A stretch of 64,000 nt of DNA, taken from positions 9,266,088-9,330,087 of the forward strand of contig CM037593.1 of NCBI GenBank assembly GCA_021018995.1. The letters run 5' to 3'. The position numbers and the translations under genes are program-made. This stretch comes from Chloranthus sessilifolius. Taxonomy: Eukaryota > Streptophyta > Magnoliopsida > Chloranthales > Chloranthaceae. Of this stretch, positions 23,001-33,739 are shown piece by piece. Each line of letters starts with the position of its first letter. Position 1 is the stretch's first letter. The notes beneath the pieces were generated by a model. It saw nothing but the letters and a program-made list of their open reading frames with translations, was not told the DNA's origin and did not search any database.

Positions 23001-26000
23001 AAGTCTCAAGTCAAGCGTCGATGGTTAACCTTATGATGAACTAAACCATAGCAACACAATCTCTACATGTGCAGTCAGTATATATACTTGCATAGGATTG
23101 TATATTCATGAAAAAATGGCTTATCTATTCTCTAGCCTTATTAATGGAAATGTAAATATAGAAAATTTTGAGCAATCTAGGTCTTGCCAATGGAATAAAA
23201 ATGAATTCACATAATTAAATGGGATTAAAAGAACTAGGACAATGGTTCATGCCCATGTGCAATTGTGAAAAAAGGGAAGGACAAGGTGGCAACTAACTCT
23301 CAATGATCGGCTAATCTTTAAACCAACTTCAGGAGATGGTGATTGATATTTTCGGTTTGATTTTCTTCTCACGTTCAATTTTATGTCTAGATTGTCAACT
23401 TCATCATCTTCCTTGACTTTGAGAGGGGAGCTGCCAACAGAATAAGAGAGAAAAAGAATATCCGTAAGCCTAGAGACCAATACAGCAACTTACCTGAATT
23501 ATAGAAGGCCATAATTATATAACAACCGAATAAAATCATTATATTTTTAAATACATATATATATATATATATGCGTCAACAAACAAGAAGACAGGCATGG
23601 TACATTGTCAATTCAGTTACCATGATTTAATCAATTATTTTTAATGAAAATGTCTAATACAATCAGAGTTCTGCATATAGGGAAGATATTCAAACTACGT
23701 GTAAAGACACTAGTCTATCTTGTCCTTTCTCTCCTCACGTGATTAGAATGTTAGGGTTAGGGTTAGGGTTAGGTTGGGTGACAGATGTGCAGGAGAGAGA
23801 GAGAGAGAGAGAGGAATTGTAGTCACAAACCACCTAGTTAGGGTTGGAGTCCCCACTGACTTTATATTAATACTGAATGAATAAGTACCGAATCATGATT
23901 CTTGACGCTTTCCACAGTAGGTTGTTAAGAGTTAAGACTGAAGGCTTTTATGAACTCGGTTTTGTTGTATTTCCTCATTTATATTTTGATACTGTGGAGT
24001 ATGGGTTATGGTGAATGATGTGGTTAATTGACTAGTTGAACAACTATCATATACGATTTTGACTAGATTGGCTATAGTAAAAACACCTGCACTGCACAAA
24101 ATATATGTAACTGTGTAATAGGAACTATGTTAAGAAGTAGAGTTAATATTCAACAAAGATAAGGTTAATTGAAAAAAAATAAAAAAAATTACCTAGAACG
24201 AACTTTCTCCCAAGGCTGCTCATCAATTGATTCTTCCCATATCACACGATCTCCGAAGCACTGCCGGCAAGTCCTAAGACCCTGCAATCAATGGGGCAAA
24301 AGTAAATGTGGATAAGCAATATGTAAAATAGTGAATGCCTCCATACGAAGCTAAAGTTCGTTTCAAATATGAGGATATATCAGTGTGTTGACCAAGAAAG
24401 ATAGGAAAAATCTGCTCAGAAGCATACAACTTAATAATCTCACAAATTGAAGGACAATAACTGTAACGTCTCGAAATTTTGGACACTCGTATGCCCGACT
24501 AGGTGTACGTGTTGTCCATGGAGATTTAATTTGGGCCTTTGAATAAAAAGCACCGCTCCAGCGTGTACACTTCACACCGAATCCGAGTCATTAGTTGTAA
24601 GAACTCATACATTCTTTTGGGGGTGTGTGCGCTTCACACCGAACCAACCCCTAAGTTATAAGTGAGGCCCTCACGTGGGTTCCTCCTTGTTTGCAAATTG
24701 AGAGAAGAGAAAGAGGAAGAGCTCCCCCCTTTACTTTCTCCTACTTGTGTGTTGATCTCCGTCTCAATCCCCTTTTATCTTCATATATTTACCGTGAGAG
24801 AAGAGAGCATTGACATTGACGCAGTTACGATCAAGCGAAAGAGAGCTCCAAACCCTCTTTTGCTCTTGGTGTTAGAAAAACCCAAAACTTCGTGGATCTC
24901 TCTATAGATCATCCTATTACACTCAAGAGAACCTTTGAGTTGTTGTGCACGTTGAGAGAAGTCAATCTCCGTCCATTTCGGTCGATAGAGAAGGTGGGAT
25001 TCAAACCGACGGGAGAAAGCAAGGCGTAGAAAGCTGATCCTTGGTACAATCATCGGGGACGTTGCATGCCCAATCTAAAGAGGTAAACACTGTGGTTTAT
25101 GCGCGTATTGCATTAAAATTTAGTTGTATAGTTGTGGGCGAAAAGATAGGGTGATAGATTGAGAAAATGGGTTTTGAAAAAGGGACAAATCAAGTTGCAC
25201 AATCGCTGCAACGAGGTTGGAAGTCGTTGCAGCGAATTGCCTTCTGAACCACTTGCTGCAACGAGTGCACATTGGATTTACAAGCAAAAAAAGTTCTGGA
25301 AAAACTCGCTACAGCAAGTAGAAAAGTCGTTGCAGCGAGTTAGAGCGAGGTGCCAACACAAGCTCGGTATTTCAGCCATAACTTTCTGCCCCGAACTCGG
25401 ATTGACGCGATTCTCACGGCGTTGGAAAGAGGACAACGAGCTCTATAACTTGTATGAATTAACAAATTCATGAATCAAATGTTTTAAAGGTCAAAATTGA
25501 GGGGGAAGTTGGGACAAATTCTACATGATCCAAGGTTTGCACAAACTTGTCCTTTCCGCCTCGGCTTTGAGAAAATACTTCAGTACGTCGAAGTTGTTAG
25601 TAATTAGAATCAATCTTTAATGCATCATCGTATAATGTGATGTAGATTGAGGATTAGAGATCATTAATAGGACCTTTGCTTTACTTCCGTTTTCGTGCGA
25701 ATCCAAACCCAAGGTAGGGAAATTTCATTGCACATTTGCATTGTTAATTGGATCCATAGATTTTCTGATATTATGGTATCAAATCTTTTGATTTAGACAT
25801 TGGTGTAGAACTTTGTAATCTTTGTAATCTTTTGAAACTACTGTGAGGAAAATTCTATACGCAATTGCATTTTATTTGATTACATAGATAATTTGATATG
25901 ATCGAATGTTTTCACATGTTTGACTCGAAATTGCTTCCGAAACCACTAAGATTTGAGTATGAGATTGAAAATGAACTCCGTATGTGAACTTCGAATTCAT

Positions 26001-26808
26001 TAAATTCCGCACTTGCATTGTCTTCAAATTTGAATGTGTACCAAATTGATGAGTTGTTTGATTGAACTCTAAGAGGAGTAGAGGCTCTAGAGGGGTAGAG
26101 GTCACGGGGTATTTACCTTGTGCCTGGAAGATTAGCAACTCGGTTCCCAAAAGATGGGATGCTTAGGTTCATGTTCATGATTGATTGATGAGATGTGTTT
26201 CAAATGTGTATCGTTTACTGATGAGGTGTCTTGTTCTGACGTGTTTTCGTTACTAATGAGTATAATTCACTGATGTATTCCGTTTCCGTTATGCATTCCA
26301 TTCCTCACATGACTCTTTGCAATTTGTTTTGAATACGAAAATGAGATATTGGAACTTGTTTAATATGAACTGCCTTTGAAAGTCCAATTGATATTTAAAT
26401 GCTTCTGAAGAGATTTTTGAAAGGTCATTGAATCTATGCATTGATTGATAAAATGTGAATTGATATTGATTTTCTCTACTGAGCTTAGACTGTTAGTTCA
26501 CCCCAACTATACGTCACAGATGCAGATAAGGACGTAGACCCAGAGTTAGAGAACGACTAGAACTACGTACCTGAAGAAGGTCTTCCGTCGGAGGATTTCT
26601 TCCCATAGACAAAGTGATTTGAATTCGGTATAGTGGTGAGTTTTGGGGATTTTGAACTTAGTACATTAAGCGACTGTATGAATGATGGGATTAGTTTTGT
26701 ATAGACAAATTGCGTACCATTGTTTAGCTGATGGATGGCCATCACCAGTGATTTTATTTTAGACTCCATTGCATTGTATTTTGTATGGAAATGGAGATTT
26801 TGCTTCCG

Positions 26809-26889
<81 letters not shown>

Positions 26890-29026
26890 ATATCTGTTTG
26901 ATTTCCGCATTGATGCCAAAAATGATACTGTATTTGATTATGATCTGCGATCTGACGGCACTGATTTTGGGGTAGAAAATCCGGACTGTCACAATAACAC
27001 AGTACTTTATGCAAGATGAGCACACTTGCTTAATTGGGTACAAAAAATAATGTTTACTACTTCTATGTCATTATAAAAAAAAATTAGGAACAGCTATTAT
27101 TTTATTAATTATATGCTTATGATTATATTAGATGCAGGGTTGAGATTGAGTCTGGACTAGCATTAAGGTTTACTACAAAAAGAATTCTTAAGCTATCAGT
27201 TTTTCATTTAATAATGTTAAAATTTGGGTTTGGCTAGAAGATTGAATTCCCCTTTTCTATTTGAACATTGACTGCGCTATCATCTCTAGTTTCTTTGGGG
27301 TTGTTCAAACTTCATTTTTCATTACATTAGTATATTATCAAAAGTGGGTCCCCGTCACGATTACAAGTTGGGATTCATAATGGCTGCAAGAGGTGATCGT
27401 GATGTTAGGTACAATAACATGCAAGATAGATGGGCAGATGTGATTTGTGAAGAATCAAGGAAAGTTAAGCTCAGAAATGGTCGAAGAATCAGAATATAAA
27501 GAATTTGCGAGTGTCCAAAATCCCTTTTGGTCTTCTTAAACAAAATTATGATAGGCATCTTCCCCAAGAGCCTATTTTTAAAGAAGAGCCAATTTTTTAT
27601 GATGGCTCAATATTCAGAAAGAGGAACCTGTATTTTAAGGTTTCTTTTTTATCAACTCATTTTAGAATAGTTGGCATTTGCTAAATATCGAAATCAAGAT
27701 TGGTTGTAAGAGATGGTGCCAAAACAAATTGTGAAGGATTCAAACACTGAGTTGCAGGAATCGTGCAAACTTGAGGTTGAGGTCTTCCTAAAGTAGGTGA
27801 AAATGATGCAGGTGCATGAGCAATGCCAAGTGAGTCCAACAACCAGTGATGCAGGCAAGGTAGCAACCTAGACGATGGATTGCGGCAGTTTGAACTTTGT
27901 AAATGATTCATGTTTCAAGTAAGGCAATGGACTGGCATTTCTAGTCTGTAGAATTGAGCCTCAAATCCAAAAAAATATTTGAGTAAGTTGAGTAGCAGGA
28001 GGATAGATGTTGTGTACAAAATCTCCAATGTTTGAAGTCTATGGGTTCAAAGCACAGGATGGTTTAATAATATGGTCATTCATCGGATGGGAATAAAATA
28101 ATAGGCATTCTTGTCAAAGGAACGATTTCCTAGCAGCCAAGTGGTAAGAAAACCTTTGTAAAACCCTCTTGTGAAGTGAGGTCACAGAATTGAGTCTGAT
28201 AGTTGTAACCATTTTCACTGCCTAAATAGGCAAGCAACTACTGCTACCAACTTTAAAATTGTTATAAAATATTATAGGGGATAATCAAGACAAATCGAGG
28301 AAAGCAGCTTAATTATAAATTTTGTAAGAATTTGTGTGTGAGATCCTGAGAGGATCAAGGAATTAATACATGTTGAATCATGTGATCCCATATAAAAAAG
28401 AAACAAAGCATTAAGGTAAAGTCGACAGCATCAACAGCTACGAGTATGTTTTGTAGCTATCAAGAAAAATCCGAACTTTTCATATGACAAAGTAATTAAC
28501 AAATATAGACTCTTAAAGTAAAGACATTAGATATAATGAAGAAAATAAAGTAAAATGTCAACACAACAGCTTACTATTGTTTTTGTATAATAGATATCAC
28601 ACAAATAGATATATACAATAACAAGGAAACTTGAAGCTAAGAACAGCGTCAGAAAGATTATGGTTCTAAATAAGTAATTTCTTGTGACTACATGAATGTG
28701 TCAGAGAGAAAAAAAATGGGGGATTGACAACAAGAGAAATAGAATTAACATTAGCATGTTGTGAATATTATTAATTAAATATGCATGGAGAAATTAAAAC
28801 ACCATTTGTAACATACAAAAACGCAAGGAAATTAGTGCCCAAGAAGTAACCACCATTGTACACCTTCCCATTACACTCTGAACAATCCAGTCTAGATCTT
28901 TCTATTCCACACTCCGCACAGGGTGTATAACCCCTCCCCCTACAACTGGGGCAAGGTAATTCTCTGATATACTGGCCATTAGGACCAAACCACGACCTTG
29001 GTTTGGGTACACCAGAAATAAGATTC
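16700..29026 (-). CDS. Gene: DnaJ-type Cys-rich / NUMOD3-like / CCHC zinc-knuckle protein, 3' six exons
   Basis: Minus-strand gene assembled by hand: exons 29026-28864, 24281-24193, 23430-23298, 20416-20324, 18767-18665 and 17055-16700. All five junctions have GT-AG borders and the phases agree throughout (0, 2, 0, 0, 1), giving 311 residues to a TGA at 16700-16702. Order of parts: a W-F-G-P-N-G segment, C-x2-C-x-G-x-G Cys-rich repeats like the DnaJ zinc finger, an acidic/basic linker, a NUMOD3-like K/R-rich segment (R-x-x-A-S-E-A-L and L-K-R-S-L-S-M-K-G), then four CCHC knuckles. The first exon here begins with a split codon, so at least one 5' exon is missing. Substrate and function are unknown; nucleic-acid binding is inferred. 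The introns hold a solo LTR and a hAT-like element, yet the coding parts show no stops, so the gene looks functional. Confidence 0.8.
17440..18290. repeat. Dispersed GGTGCCACATGG-family repeats, in an intron
   Basis: Three decayed, partly inverted segments (about 17540-17670, 17800-18060 and 18120-18280) share CACATGGCACC, ACCAAAACA and TTGAAAATTGGAC words with 39760-40060 and 40900-41060. Probably overlapping MITE remnants. No ORF of note. Confidence 0.5.
18665..18767 (-). CDS. Exon: NUMOD3-like segment, second part
   Basis: 103 nt between acceptor TTTGCAG and donor GTGAGT. Reads K-V-K-G-T-A-E-A-R-K-R-A-S-E-A-L followed by L-K-R-S-L-S-M-K-G. It leaves one base of the Gly codon completed in the next exon. 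Confidence 0.85.
18856..20232. mobile_element. hAT-like element, CAATGTTTTAAA termini
   Basis: 1377 bp with inverted ends CAATGTTTTAAAAACC / GGTCTTTAAAACATTG (one mismatch) and 8-bp target duplications GATGTAAC / GATATAAC. It lies in an intron of the zinc-knuckle gene. The outer parts are rich in AACCGG-TTCG words; the interior contains a foldback element. No transposase. The end sequence is shared with 38642-39713. Confidence 0.75.
19372..19925. repeat. ~90-bp direct repeats flanking a foldback element
   Basis: 19372-19463 and 19832-19925 are direct copies (TGCTAACA through AATATATAAATAAAT). Between them, 19477-19550 and 19641-19715 are inverted arms sharing GGCACATGATTAAAAAG and CATCTAAGCCCTCTGA. 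The direct repeats are far too long to be an insertion-site duplication, so a local tandem duplication is likely. Confidence 0.7.
20324..20416 (-). CDS. Exon: NUMOD3-like segment, first part
   Basis: Exactly 31 codons between acceptor TTTGCAG and a GT donor. S-L-N-A-K-T-G-L-F-S-K-R-M-K-I-I-H-R-D-P then V-A-A-I-K. The N-x-K-T-G and K-R-M-K pattern suits a NUMOD3-type DNA-binding repeat. Confidence 0.85.
20585..20740. repeat. Possible SINE-like remnant
   Basis: Contains TTTTGAACCTGTGATG and CGCAAGACCATTGCGACAACC, phrases like the tRNA-related part and 3' tail of plant SINEs. Too decayed for a firm call. The remaining intron, 20740-23297, shows nothing else recognisable. Confidence 0.3.
23298..23430 (-). 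CDS. Exon: charged linker
   Basis: 133 nt between acceptor TTGGCAG and donor GTTAGT. 44 codons after a split Ser: acidic K-E-D-D-E-V-D-N-L-D followed by basic V-R-R-K-S-N-R-K and a Ser/Pro turn, ending I-S-R-S-L-R. Joins the Cys-rich part to the NUMOD3-like part. Confidence 0.85.
23751..23814. repeat. Short telomere-like TTAGGG run and (GA)n
   Basis: Three and a half TTAGGG units at 23751-23774, then (GA)n at 23794-23813. The usual plant telomere unit is TTTAGGG, so this is probably an interstitial simple repeat. Confidence 0.8.
24193..24281 (-). CDS. Exon: end of Cys-rich motif
   Basis: 89 nt between acceptor ATTGCAG and donor GTAATT. G-L-R-T-C-R-Q-C-F-G-D-R completes the C-x2-C-x-G repeat begun in the preceding exon, then W-E-E-S-I-D-E-Q-P-W. 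The last two bases make a Ser codon with the next exon. Confidence 0.85.
25190..25350. repeat. Cluster of TCGCTGCAACGA / TCGTTGCAGCGA words
   Basis: At least five copies, some inexact, in both orientations inside solo LTR 1, about 730-890 bp from its start. The word and its inverse are near-palindromic to each other. Confidence 0.75.
26810..26887. repeat. Long (TA)n microsatellite
   Basis: About 39 uninterrupted TA units. The Y-I-Y-I ORFs on both strands here are artefacts. Confidence 0.97.
27000..28863. other. Intron sequence without recognisable features
   Basis: AT-rich. A frame at 27681-27911 on the minus strand faintly resembles retroelement protein but has no motif I would defend. Nothing else seen. 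Confidence 0.4.
28864..29026 (-). CDS. Exon: W-F-G-P-N-G and DnaJ-type Cys-rich motif
   Basis: 163 nt after acceptor TTTCAG, before donor GTGTAC. 54 codons: N-L-I-S-G-V-P-K-P-R-S-W-F-G-P-N-G, then C-P-S-C-R-G-R-G-Y, C-A-E-C-G and C-S-E-C-N-G-K. The repeats match the zinc-binding C-x2-C-x-G-x-G of DnaJ and of plastid DnaJ-like proteins. No J-domain H-P-D is visible. It starts with one base of a split codon, so an upstream exon must end in phase 2. Confidence 0.85.
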
Positions 29027-29699
29027 CTGAAAAAAAAAAAAAAAAAAGGTGAAAAGACATTGTGGATAAAGAGGCAGATGAAATTCACAAAAACTACTAA
29101 AGCCAATCATCCAACATAACTTGAAATGGTTTGGTATTATCAACCCAACAGAAAAAATAATAAATTGCTACCATACATACTGGACACAATTCGGTAGTGA
29201 TCCTTAATTCGTAGAACCACCAAATAAAAGGGTTTGAACTTCAATTTTAAGATATGATTTTAATTTTCTTATTTGACATGTATATTCATAAAAATTAAAC
29301 ATATCCATATCAGTAACTTTATGTACTTCCCACAAATACTAATATCATTGAATAACGTACCAATCAATGGAGCATGTCATGTAGATAAAATTTACATCTA
29401 CGGCCTCGAGAGGAACAAAGATGGAATATATGGAGAGGAAGTTTAGAGAGCGTGAGACCTGAAATATGCTTGGTCCAAATAAGAAAACCATTCAGTGTCA
29501 CATTGTCCTAGATGTTGGTATTGTCGATGTATCTACAATGTCAGTTTGGTGTGTCTCTAATCAGTATAATACATGTGCGTGTGTTTTAGTGAGATATATT
29601 AGATCCTATTGTAAGAAAGTATAAATAATAATGAATGGGTGAGGGTATCTACAACTCACAACCTTAATTCTCTCCAACTCTTTCTGAAGGAAGAAAATA

Positions 29700-30246
29700 T
29701 ATACAAAAAGAAACATGGCAGTAGAGTGTAAATATTCAAAAGTCAATTGCTGATGTGATTTAAGGAACGGGAAGGAACAAAAGCTACCAATGTTTTTGAA
29801 AACATAAGCTCGGGATAAGAGAAGCTAAGAAAGTTGTGAGTAAGACTAAGTATGAGCGGATGACAATTTACACTAGGTTGAGAACGAAAGGAGAAAAAAA
29901 AATCCATAAACTTGCTAGGATTAGAGAAATGAAAATTAGAGGCCTCAACTAGGTAAAATGTATTAGAGACAAAGATCAAAGTCTTGGTAAAAGAAGATGA
30001 AATAGAGAACAAGTCGCAAGAATACTTTTAGGATCTATTCAACACAAAAAATTGTGAAGGAAGTAGATCTAGAAAAGAAGCCAAATCAAGCGATGATCAA
30101 CAAATATTGAAAGTTGAGATAAAAGCAGCCTTAGAAAAGATGAAAAAAAGAAAAGTATTAGGACCAGATGGAATACCTACAGAAGTTTGGATTGTGATGA
30201 GAGAGAATGGACTGAATTGGTTGATTAAATTGTTCAATAAAATACT
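29700..30246 (+). mobile_element. RTE-like LINE, left part, interrupted by chromovirus
   Basis: Decayed plus-strand reading of an RTE-type ORF. The best part is 30107-30246: L-E-K-M-K-K-R-K-V-L-G-P-D-G-I-P-T-E-V-W, the start of the LINE reverse transcriptase. It breaks at 30246, exactly where the LTR element begins, and resumes at 35046. Confidence 0.7.
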
Positions 30247-31343
30247 TGATGCGTATTTTAGATCCGCCTGTTTGAATCGTAGTCGGATAAAGAGGAGACC
30301 GCAAAATAGAAAGTGGACCTATGAATGGGTTTTAAAAATAAGGCCCGTTAAAGACCCGTTTGATCAGAAAGAAGAAAATTCAAATTTTATTAGGGTCTTC
30401 AACTTTCAATCTCGTCACTTTTATGTTTGACCTATTTTGAAGTGTCAAACGAAGTCGGATTGATGCGAAATTGGTCATATTTGAGAACTTATCAAAGTAG
30501 CTTTCCAACAAGCCAAAAAATGTGCAATTCCGACAAGTATTGAAGAAGTTATGGTCAGTTTTCGGAAGCTGCACATAAAGTGACGAATTTCAAGAATCCT
30601 AATTGAATTAGGATTAGTCTCTTTTATTATTTTATTTTAGAAAGTAAGAGTTGTTTCTTCTATTAGAAAAAAGGATTAGTTTCCTTATTGTTTAGGACTT
30701 TATTGTTTTAAAAGAATTAGGATATTTCTTTTATTTGAATTAGCAATTAGAGTCATACTAGGAATTCTAATTTTATGCATTGGTTAGCCTATTTAAAGGC
30801 TTGTAAACACTTTTATTAGAAGTTTTTTATTAATGAAAATTGCTTATGCAAAATTGAGAGTTCTAAACTTTCGTGAGGGTGTGATTCTCTCAAAACGGAG
30901 AGCGATTCTTCGATTCCCGCTTGCGGTTTGGTACGATGCCAACTCTTCTTCCATCTCTATCTTCTTTAGATCTACGGTTTGTGTAAGTAGCATAATCCTA
31001 ATTATTTTATTGATCTCATAAAAACCCAAAATCAATATTTTGTTCATCATTAATTTTATTAGCCTTTTATTTTCGTTTAGTATCGAAAGAACCCACTTGC
31101 GAGTTCGTTCGACGCCCTAAAACTATCGGAGATGTAGCCGTTCATAAGAACTCTAGTCTTCTAGATCCACGATAGGGAACGTACACGAAAGTAACGCTAT
31201 TTTAGGCTGAAATTAAATCACTTAATTGAATTTCCAGAATTTTCCGTGGTAATTTGTTATGAGAAATTATTATTTTTAATTGATTAAATTAATTTTAATC
31301 CTAATCTCAGCCCTAGCATTGCATTTAGTAAGTTCCCGCATCA
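30247..31343 (+). repeat. Chromovirus 5' LTR
   Basis: 1097 bp, TGATGCG to CGCATCA. TATA-like TATTTAAA at 30790-30797 is a plausible promoter core, matched at 34492-34499 in the 3' LTR. Confidence 0.92.
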
Positions 31344-31346
31344 AAT

Positions 31347-31357
31347 TGGTATCAGAG
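31347..31357 (+). other. Primer binding site (initiator tRNA-Met)
   Basis: TGGTATCAGAG, three bases after the LTR end, complementary to the 3' end of plant initiator tRNA-Met over 11 bases. Confidence 0.85.
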
Positions 31358-31379
31358 AATCAGTTTAGTTTTAGGGTTT

Positions 31380-31625
31380 TAGTGCTCATATAGGTTTTAG
31401 GTTTTTTTAGGTAAAAAAAAAAAGTCTAGCTTTTGTCTATAAAAAAATTCATCTGGCTTTTGTCTAGAAAAAATTTCGTCTGATTTTTGTCTGAAAATTT
31501 TTCGTCTAGTTTTTGTCTGAAAATTTTCGTCTACCTTTTTTGTCTGGATTTTGTCTGAAAATTTTTGTCTGGCTTTTGTCTGAAATTATTCGTCTAGCTT
31601 TTTGTTTACATTTTTTTAATATATA
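31380..31625 (+). repeat. Short tandem GTCTGGCTTTTGTCT repeats in the retrotransposon leader
   Basis: About ten imperfect units of roughly 25 bp (T-rich, TTTGTCTG core) between the PBS and gag. Plus-strand RNA would be pyrimidine-rich. Possibly a spacer expanded by slippage. Confidence 0.75.
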
Positions 31626-31813
31626 TTTTTTAAAAGCTTTTGTCTAACTTTTGTCTTACATCACTTAGTTTCATAATTGCATATCATTTCAATCTTATTG
31701 CATTTTATTTCATTAGTGTGCACGTCTAGTGTTTGACAAAAGTCCTCATCCATTGTTGGTTCACAGTGTGTCTTTTTTAATATTGTGTCTGAGTTGTATT
31801 TGTGTCAAGCATT

Positions 31814-33415
31814 ATGTATGGGTCACTTACACGTCAATGTGATTTCCTTACCCGTCATGAAAGGGTACTAGCCAAACAAGGAAACCACTATACTCCAAAT
31901 TCTTGGCAAAGTCCCAAAAATCGTGATGAGACTAGAGTTAGGGGATACCCTCATCATTGTGAACCCGAGTACGACCCTGCCGAGAAGTTTATTAAATCTA
32001 TTCGAAATGAGGTTCCAAGTTTTGAGGGATGGTTAAACCCCAAAACCTTCGTGGAGTGGTTGTCTAGTGTAGAGGAATATTTTGATTGGTATAGCGTATC
32101 ATATGAGTACAAAATTAGGCTAGCAAAAACAAAGTTGGAAGGTAATGCCAAAAATTTTTGGACTCGCCTAGAACATCGTATTGAATCTTTTCGAAGTAAA
32201 TACATCTCCACATGGGAGGAAATGAAGGTGAGACTTATTGAAAAGTATGTTCCTTTAATACACCATCACCTTCTTCGGAATTCGAAAACTAAGACGGATA
32301 AGTGTCCTGATTGCCTTAAGTGTCAAGGGTTTGGACACTTTGCATACCAATGCCCCACAAAATTTCCCACTCCGAATTTATTGACTAAAAGAGTGAGTCC
32401 TAAGGAGCCGGAGAATAGGGAAGTAAAAGAAGTGTACAACCCTAGTATCATACTGAGTGAAGAGGAGATAGAAGAAGCTGAAGAAAGTCTAGTTTGTATT
32501 AAAGAAACTTCTATTTCCGTTGTGAGTAGTAATGTTGAGTCACCCACACATGAACCAATCGAGTCACTTGCCTATGAGTCATTGGTATCCGTAGAGTTAG
32601 GTACACACGACTTGTTTGCGCCCCTTGAATCGAGTACACGTGAGCCCATCGAACTGGGTACACAAGAACCATTAGTATCAATTGAATCGAGTACCCCAGA
32701 GTCTTTGGTTTTGGTTGAAGCGAGTACTCACGAGTTAATCGAGTCGAGTGTACATAAGCCATTAGTGCCCTTTGCATCATTCACACAAGAGTCGTTAGTG
32801 TCAGTAGTGTCACTTACACATGAGCCTATAGAGTTTGTAGATGCACATACACCTTTTTTTGGCCCAACAACAAAACCTTCAGACCCATTCCTTGAGGCCC
32901 ATCCACCTAAGCCCAATCCTATCTACTCATTAATTTTCAAATACCCGCCTGAACAATATGTGAAGAGGTTAAATGAAAAAGTTTTGGGAGATCCATATTT
33001 TTTTATTACAGTAAAAATACACGAAGCATATCGAGAGTATCTTCTTAAGTGGAAAGGTAAACCAAAAATTGACAACATTTGGACTGTAAGGAGAATGCAA
33101 CCTGAGAAATATCAGGCATACCTCATCGAGTGGAAGGGTAAGCCGAATACTAGAACACACATAGATTTTCTCCTAATGTCCATTCACCAAAGGTCATCAG
33201 AGTTTGCATCCACTTTTGCATATTACATTCATGAGTTGCATGCTGAGATTAAGAAAAGAATTAATTTAAAGAATAAAAAATACAAGTTCTCTGCAGATTC
33301 TCATAGACAGTTCAAAGAATTTCAAAAGGGTGATTTTGTGATAGTTCAAAATAGACTCGAGCGATTCCCGCAAAGAGTTGCAAAGAAGTTACAAGCTCGC
33401 GGTGCTGGACCCTAG
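31814..33415 (+). CDS. Gag with zinc knuckle fused to post-integrase/chromo region (no pol)
   Basis: An open frame of 533 residues from the ATG at 31814. Residues about 52-156 are a Ty3/gypsy Gag core (F-x-G-W-L-N-P-K-T-F-V-E-W and W-x-x-M-K-x-x-L-x-x-K-Y-V). A C-x2-C-x4-H-x4-C knuckle lies at 167-180. Then comes an acidic stretch and about nine imperfect 11-13-residue S-S-T-x-E-P-L/I repeats (240-335). Residues 405-455 hold two chromo-like Y-L-L/I-K/E-W-K-G-K-P motifs. The end (F-K-E-F-Q-K-G-D-F-V and K-K-L-Q-A-R-G-A-G-P) is the segment that follows integrase in chromoviruses. Pol is cleanly missing between knuckle and chromo part. A TAG at 33413-33415 separates it from the last piece. Confidence 0.8.
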   Translation: MYGSLTRQCDFLTRHERVLAKQGNHYTPNSWQSPKNRDETRVRGYPHHCEPEYDPAEKFIKSIRNEVPSFEGWLNPKTFVEWLSSVEEYFDWYSVSYEYKIRLAKTKLEGNAKNFWTRLEHRIESFRSKYISTWEEMKVRLIEKYVPLIHHHLLRNSKTKTDKCPDCLKCQGFGHFAYQCPTKFPTPNLLTKRVSPKEPENREVKEVYNPSIILSEEEIEEAEESLVCIKETSISVVSSNVESPTHEPIESLAYESLVSVELGTHDLFAPLESSTREPIELGTQEPLVSIESSTPESLVLVEASTHELIESSVHKPLVPFASFTQESLVSVVSLTHEPIEFVDAHTPFFGPTTKPSDPFLEAHPPKPNPIYSLIFKYPPEQYVKRLNEKVLGDPYFFITVKIHEAYREYLLKWKGKPKIDNIWTVRRMQPEKYQAYLIEWKGKPNTRTHIDFLLMSIHQRSSEFASTFAYYIHELHAEIKKRINLKNKKYKFSADSHRQFKEFQKGDFVIVQNRLERFPQRVAKKLQARGAGP

Positions 33416-33739
33416 CAGATCTTGAAGCGTGCCGGTTCTAATGTTTACATTTTAGATTTTCCGCCGGAATTGAGGATTAGCACGATTTTCAATATGGAGG
33501 ACCTTGCTCCATTCCATGGCCTTTCAACCATCCCTGCCAACCCTTTTGAGCCTTCTACATCTGATGAAGCAATAATTTTCCTACCCACACCACTACCCCC
33601 ACCTACTTGGCAAACTCGTAAGATCATCGAAGATATACTGGAATATCAGATTGTGTCCACCAACCAAGGGGGACTTCAGAAGTATTTGGTCAAGTGGAAG
33701 AACAAGGCCGACACAGAGAATACTTGGATTACACAATAG
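33416..33739 (+). pseudogene. Chromovirus C-terminus with chromodomain
   Basis: In frame with the preceding ORF across one TAG. V-Y-I-L-D-F-P, then E-D-L-A-P-F-H-G, a Pro-rich linker, and a chromodomain: I-E-D-I-L-E-Y-Q-I then K-Y-L-V-K-W-K-N-K and T-W-I. Chromodomains steer integration to modified histones. Ends in a stop at 33737-33739. Confidence 0.75.

Larger units (their letters stand above)
24462..26993. mobile_element. Solo LTR 1, probable Ty3/gypsy
   Basis: 2532 bp beginning TGTAACGTCTCG and ending CTGTCACA, flanked by an exact 5-bp target duplication ATAAC on both sides. No retroviral domain inside and no second LTR nearby, so it arose by LTR-LTR recombination. Near its end it shares CTATACGTC(A/G)CAG with solo LTR 2 (50823-53277), so the two belong to related families. 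Size and ends suggest Tekay/Del-type chromoviruses; that assignment is inference. It sits in an intron of the zinc-knuckle gene. Contains (TA)39 at 26810-26887. Confidence 0.8.

Noticed and set aside
23751-23774. Telomere-like TTAGGG run
   Set aside because: Only three and a half units, not the usual plant TTTAGGG, and it lies in an intron. Not a telomere.
26735-27043. Y-I-Y-I ORFs on both strands
   Set aside because: They translate a (TA)39 microsatellite. The same applies at 15949-16155 and 39932-40202.
27681-27911. Minus-strand ORF of 76 residues
   Set aside because: A faint likeness to copia protein, but no motif and intronic.
30107-30430. One ORF of 107 residues
   Set aside because: A chimera: LINE reverse transcriptase up to 30246, then chromovirus LTR. 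Not a gene.
30380-31050. Short ORFs repeated at 34082-34752
   Set aside because: They lie within the two LTR copies and are non-coding; the repetition reflects the LTR duplication.
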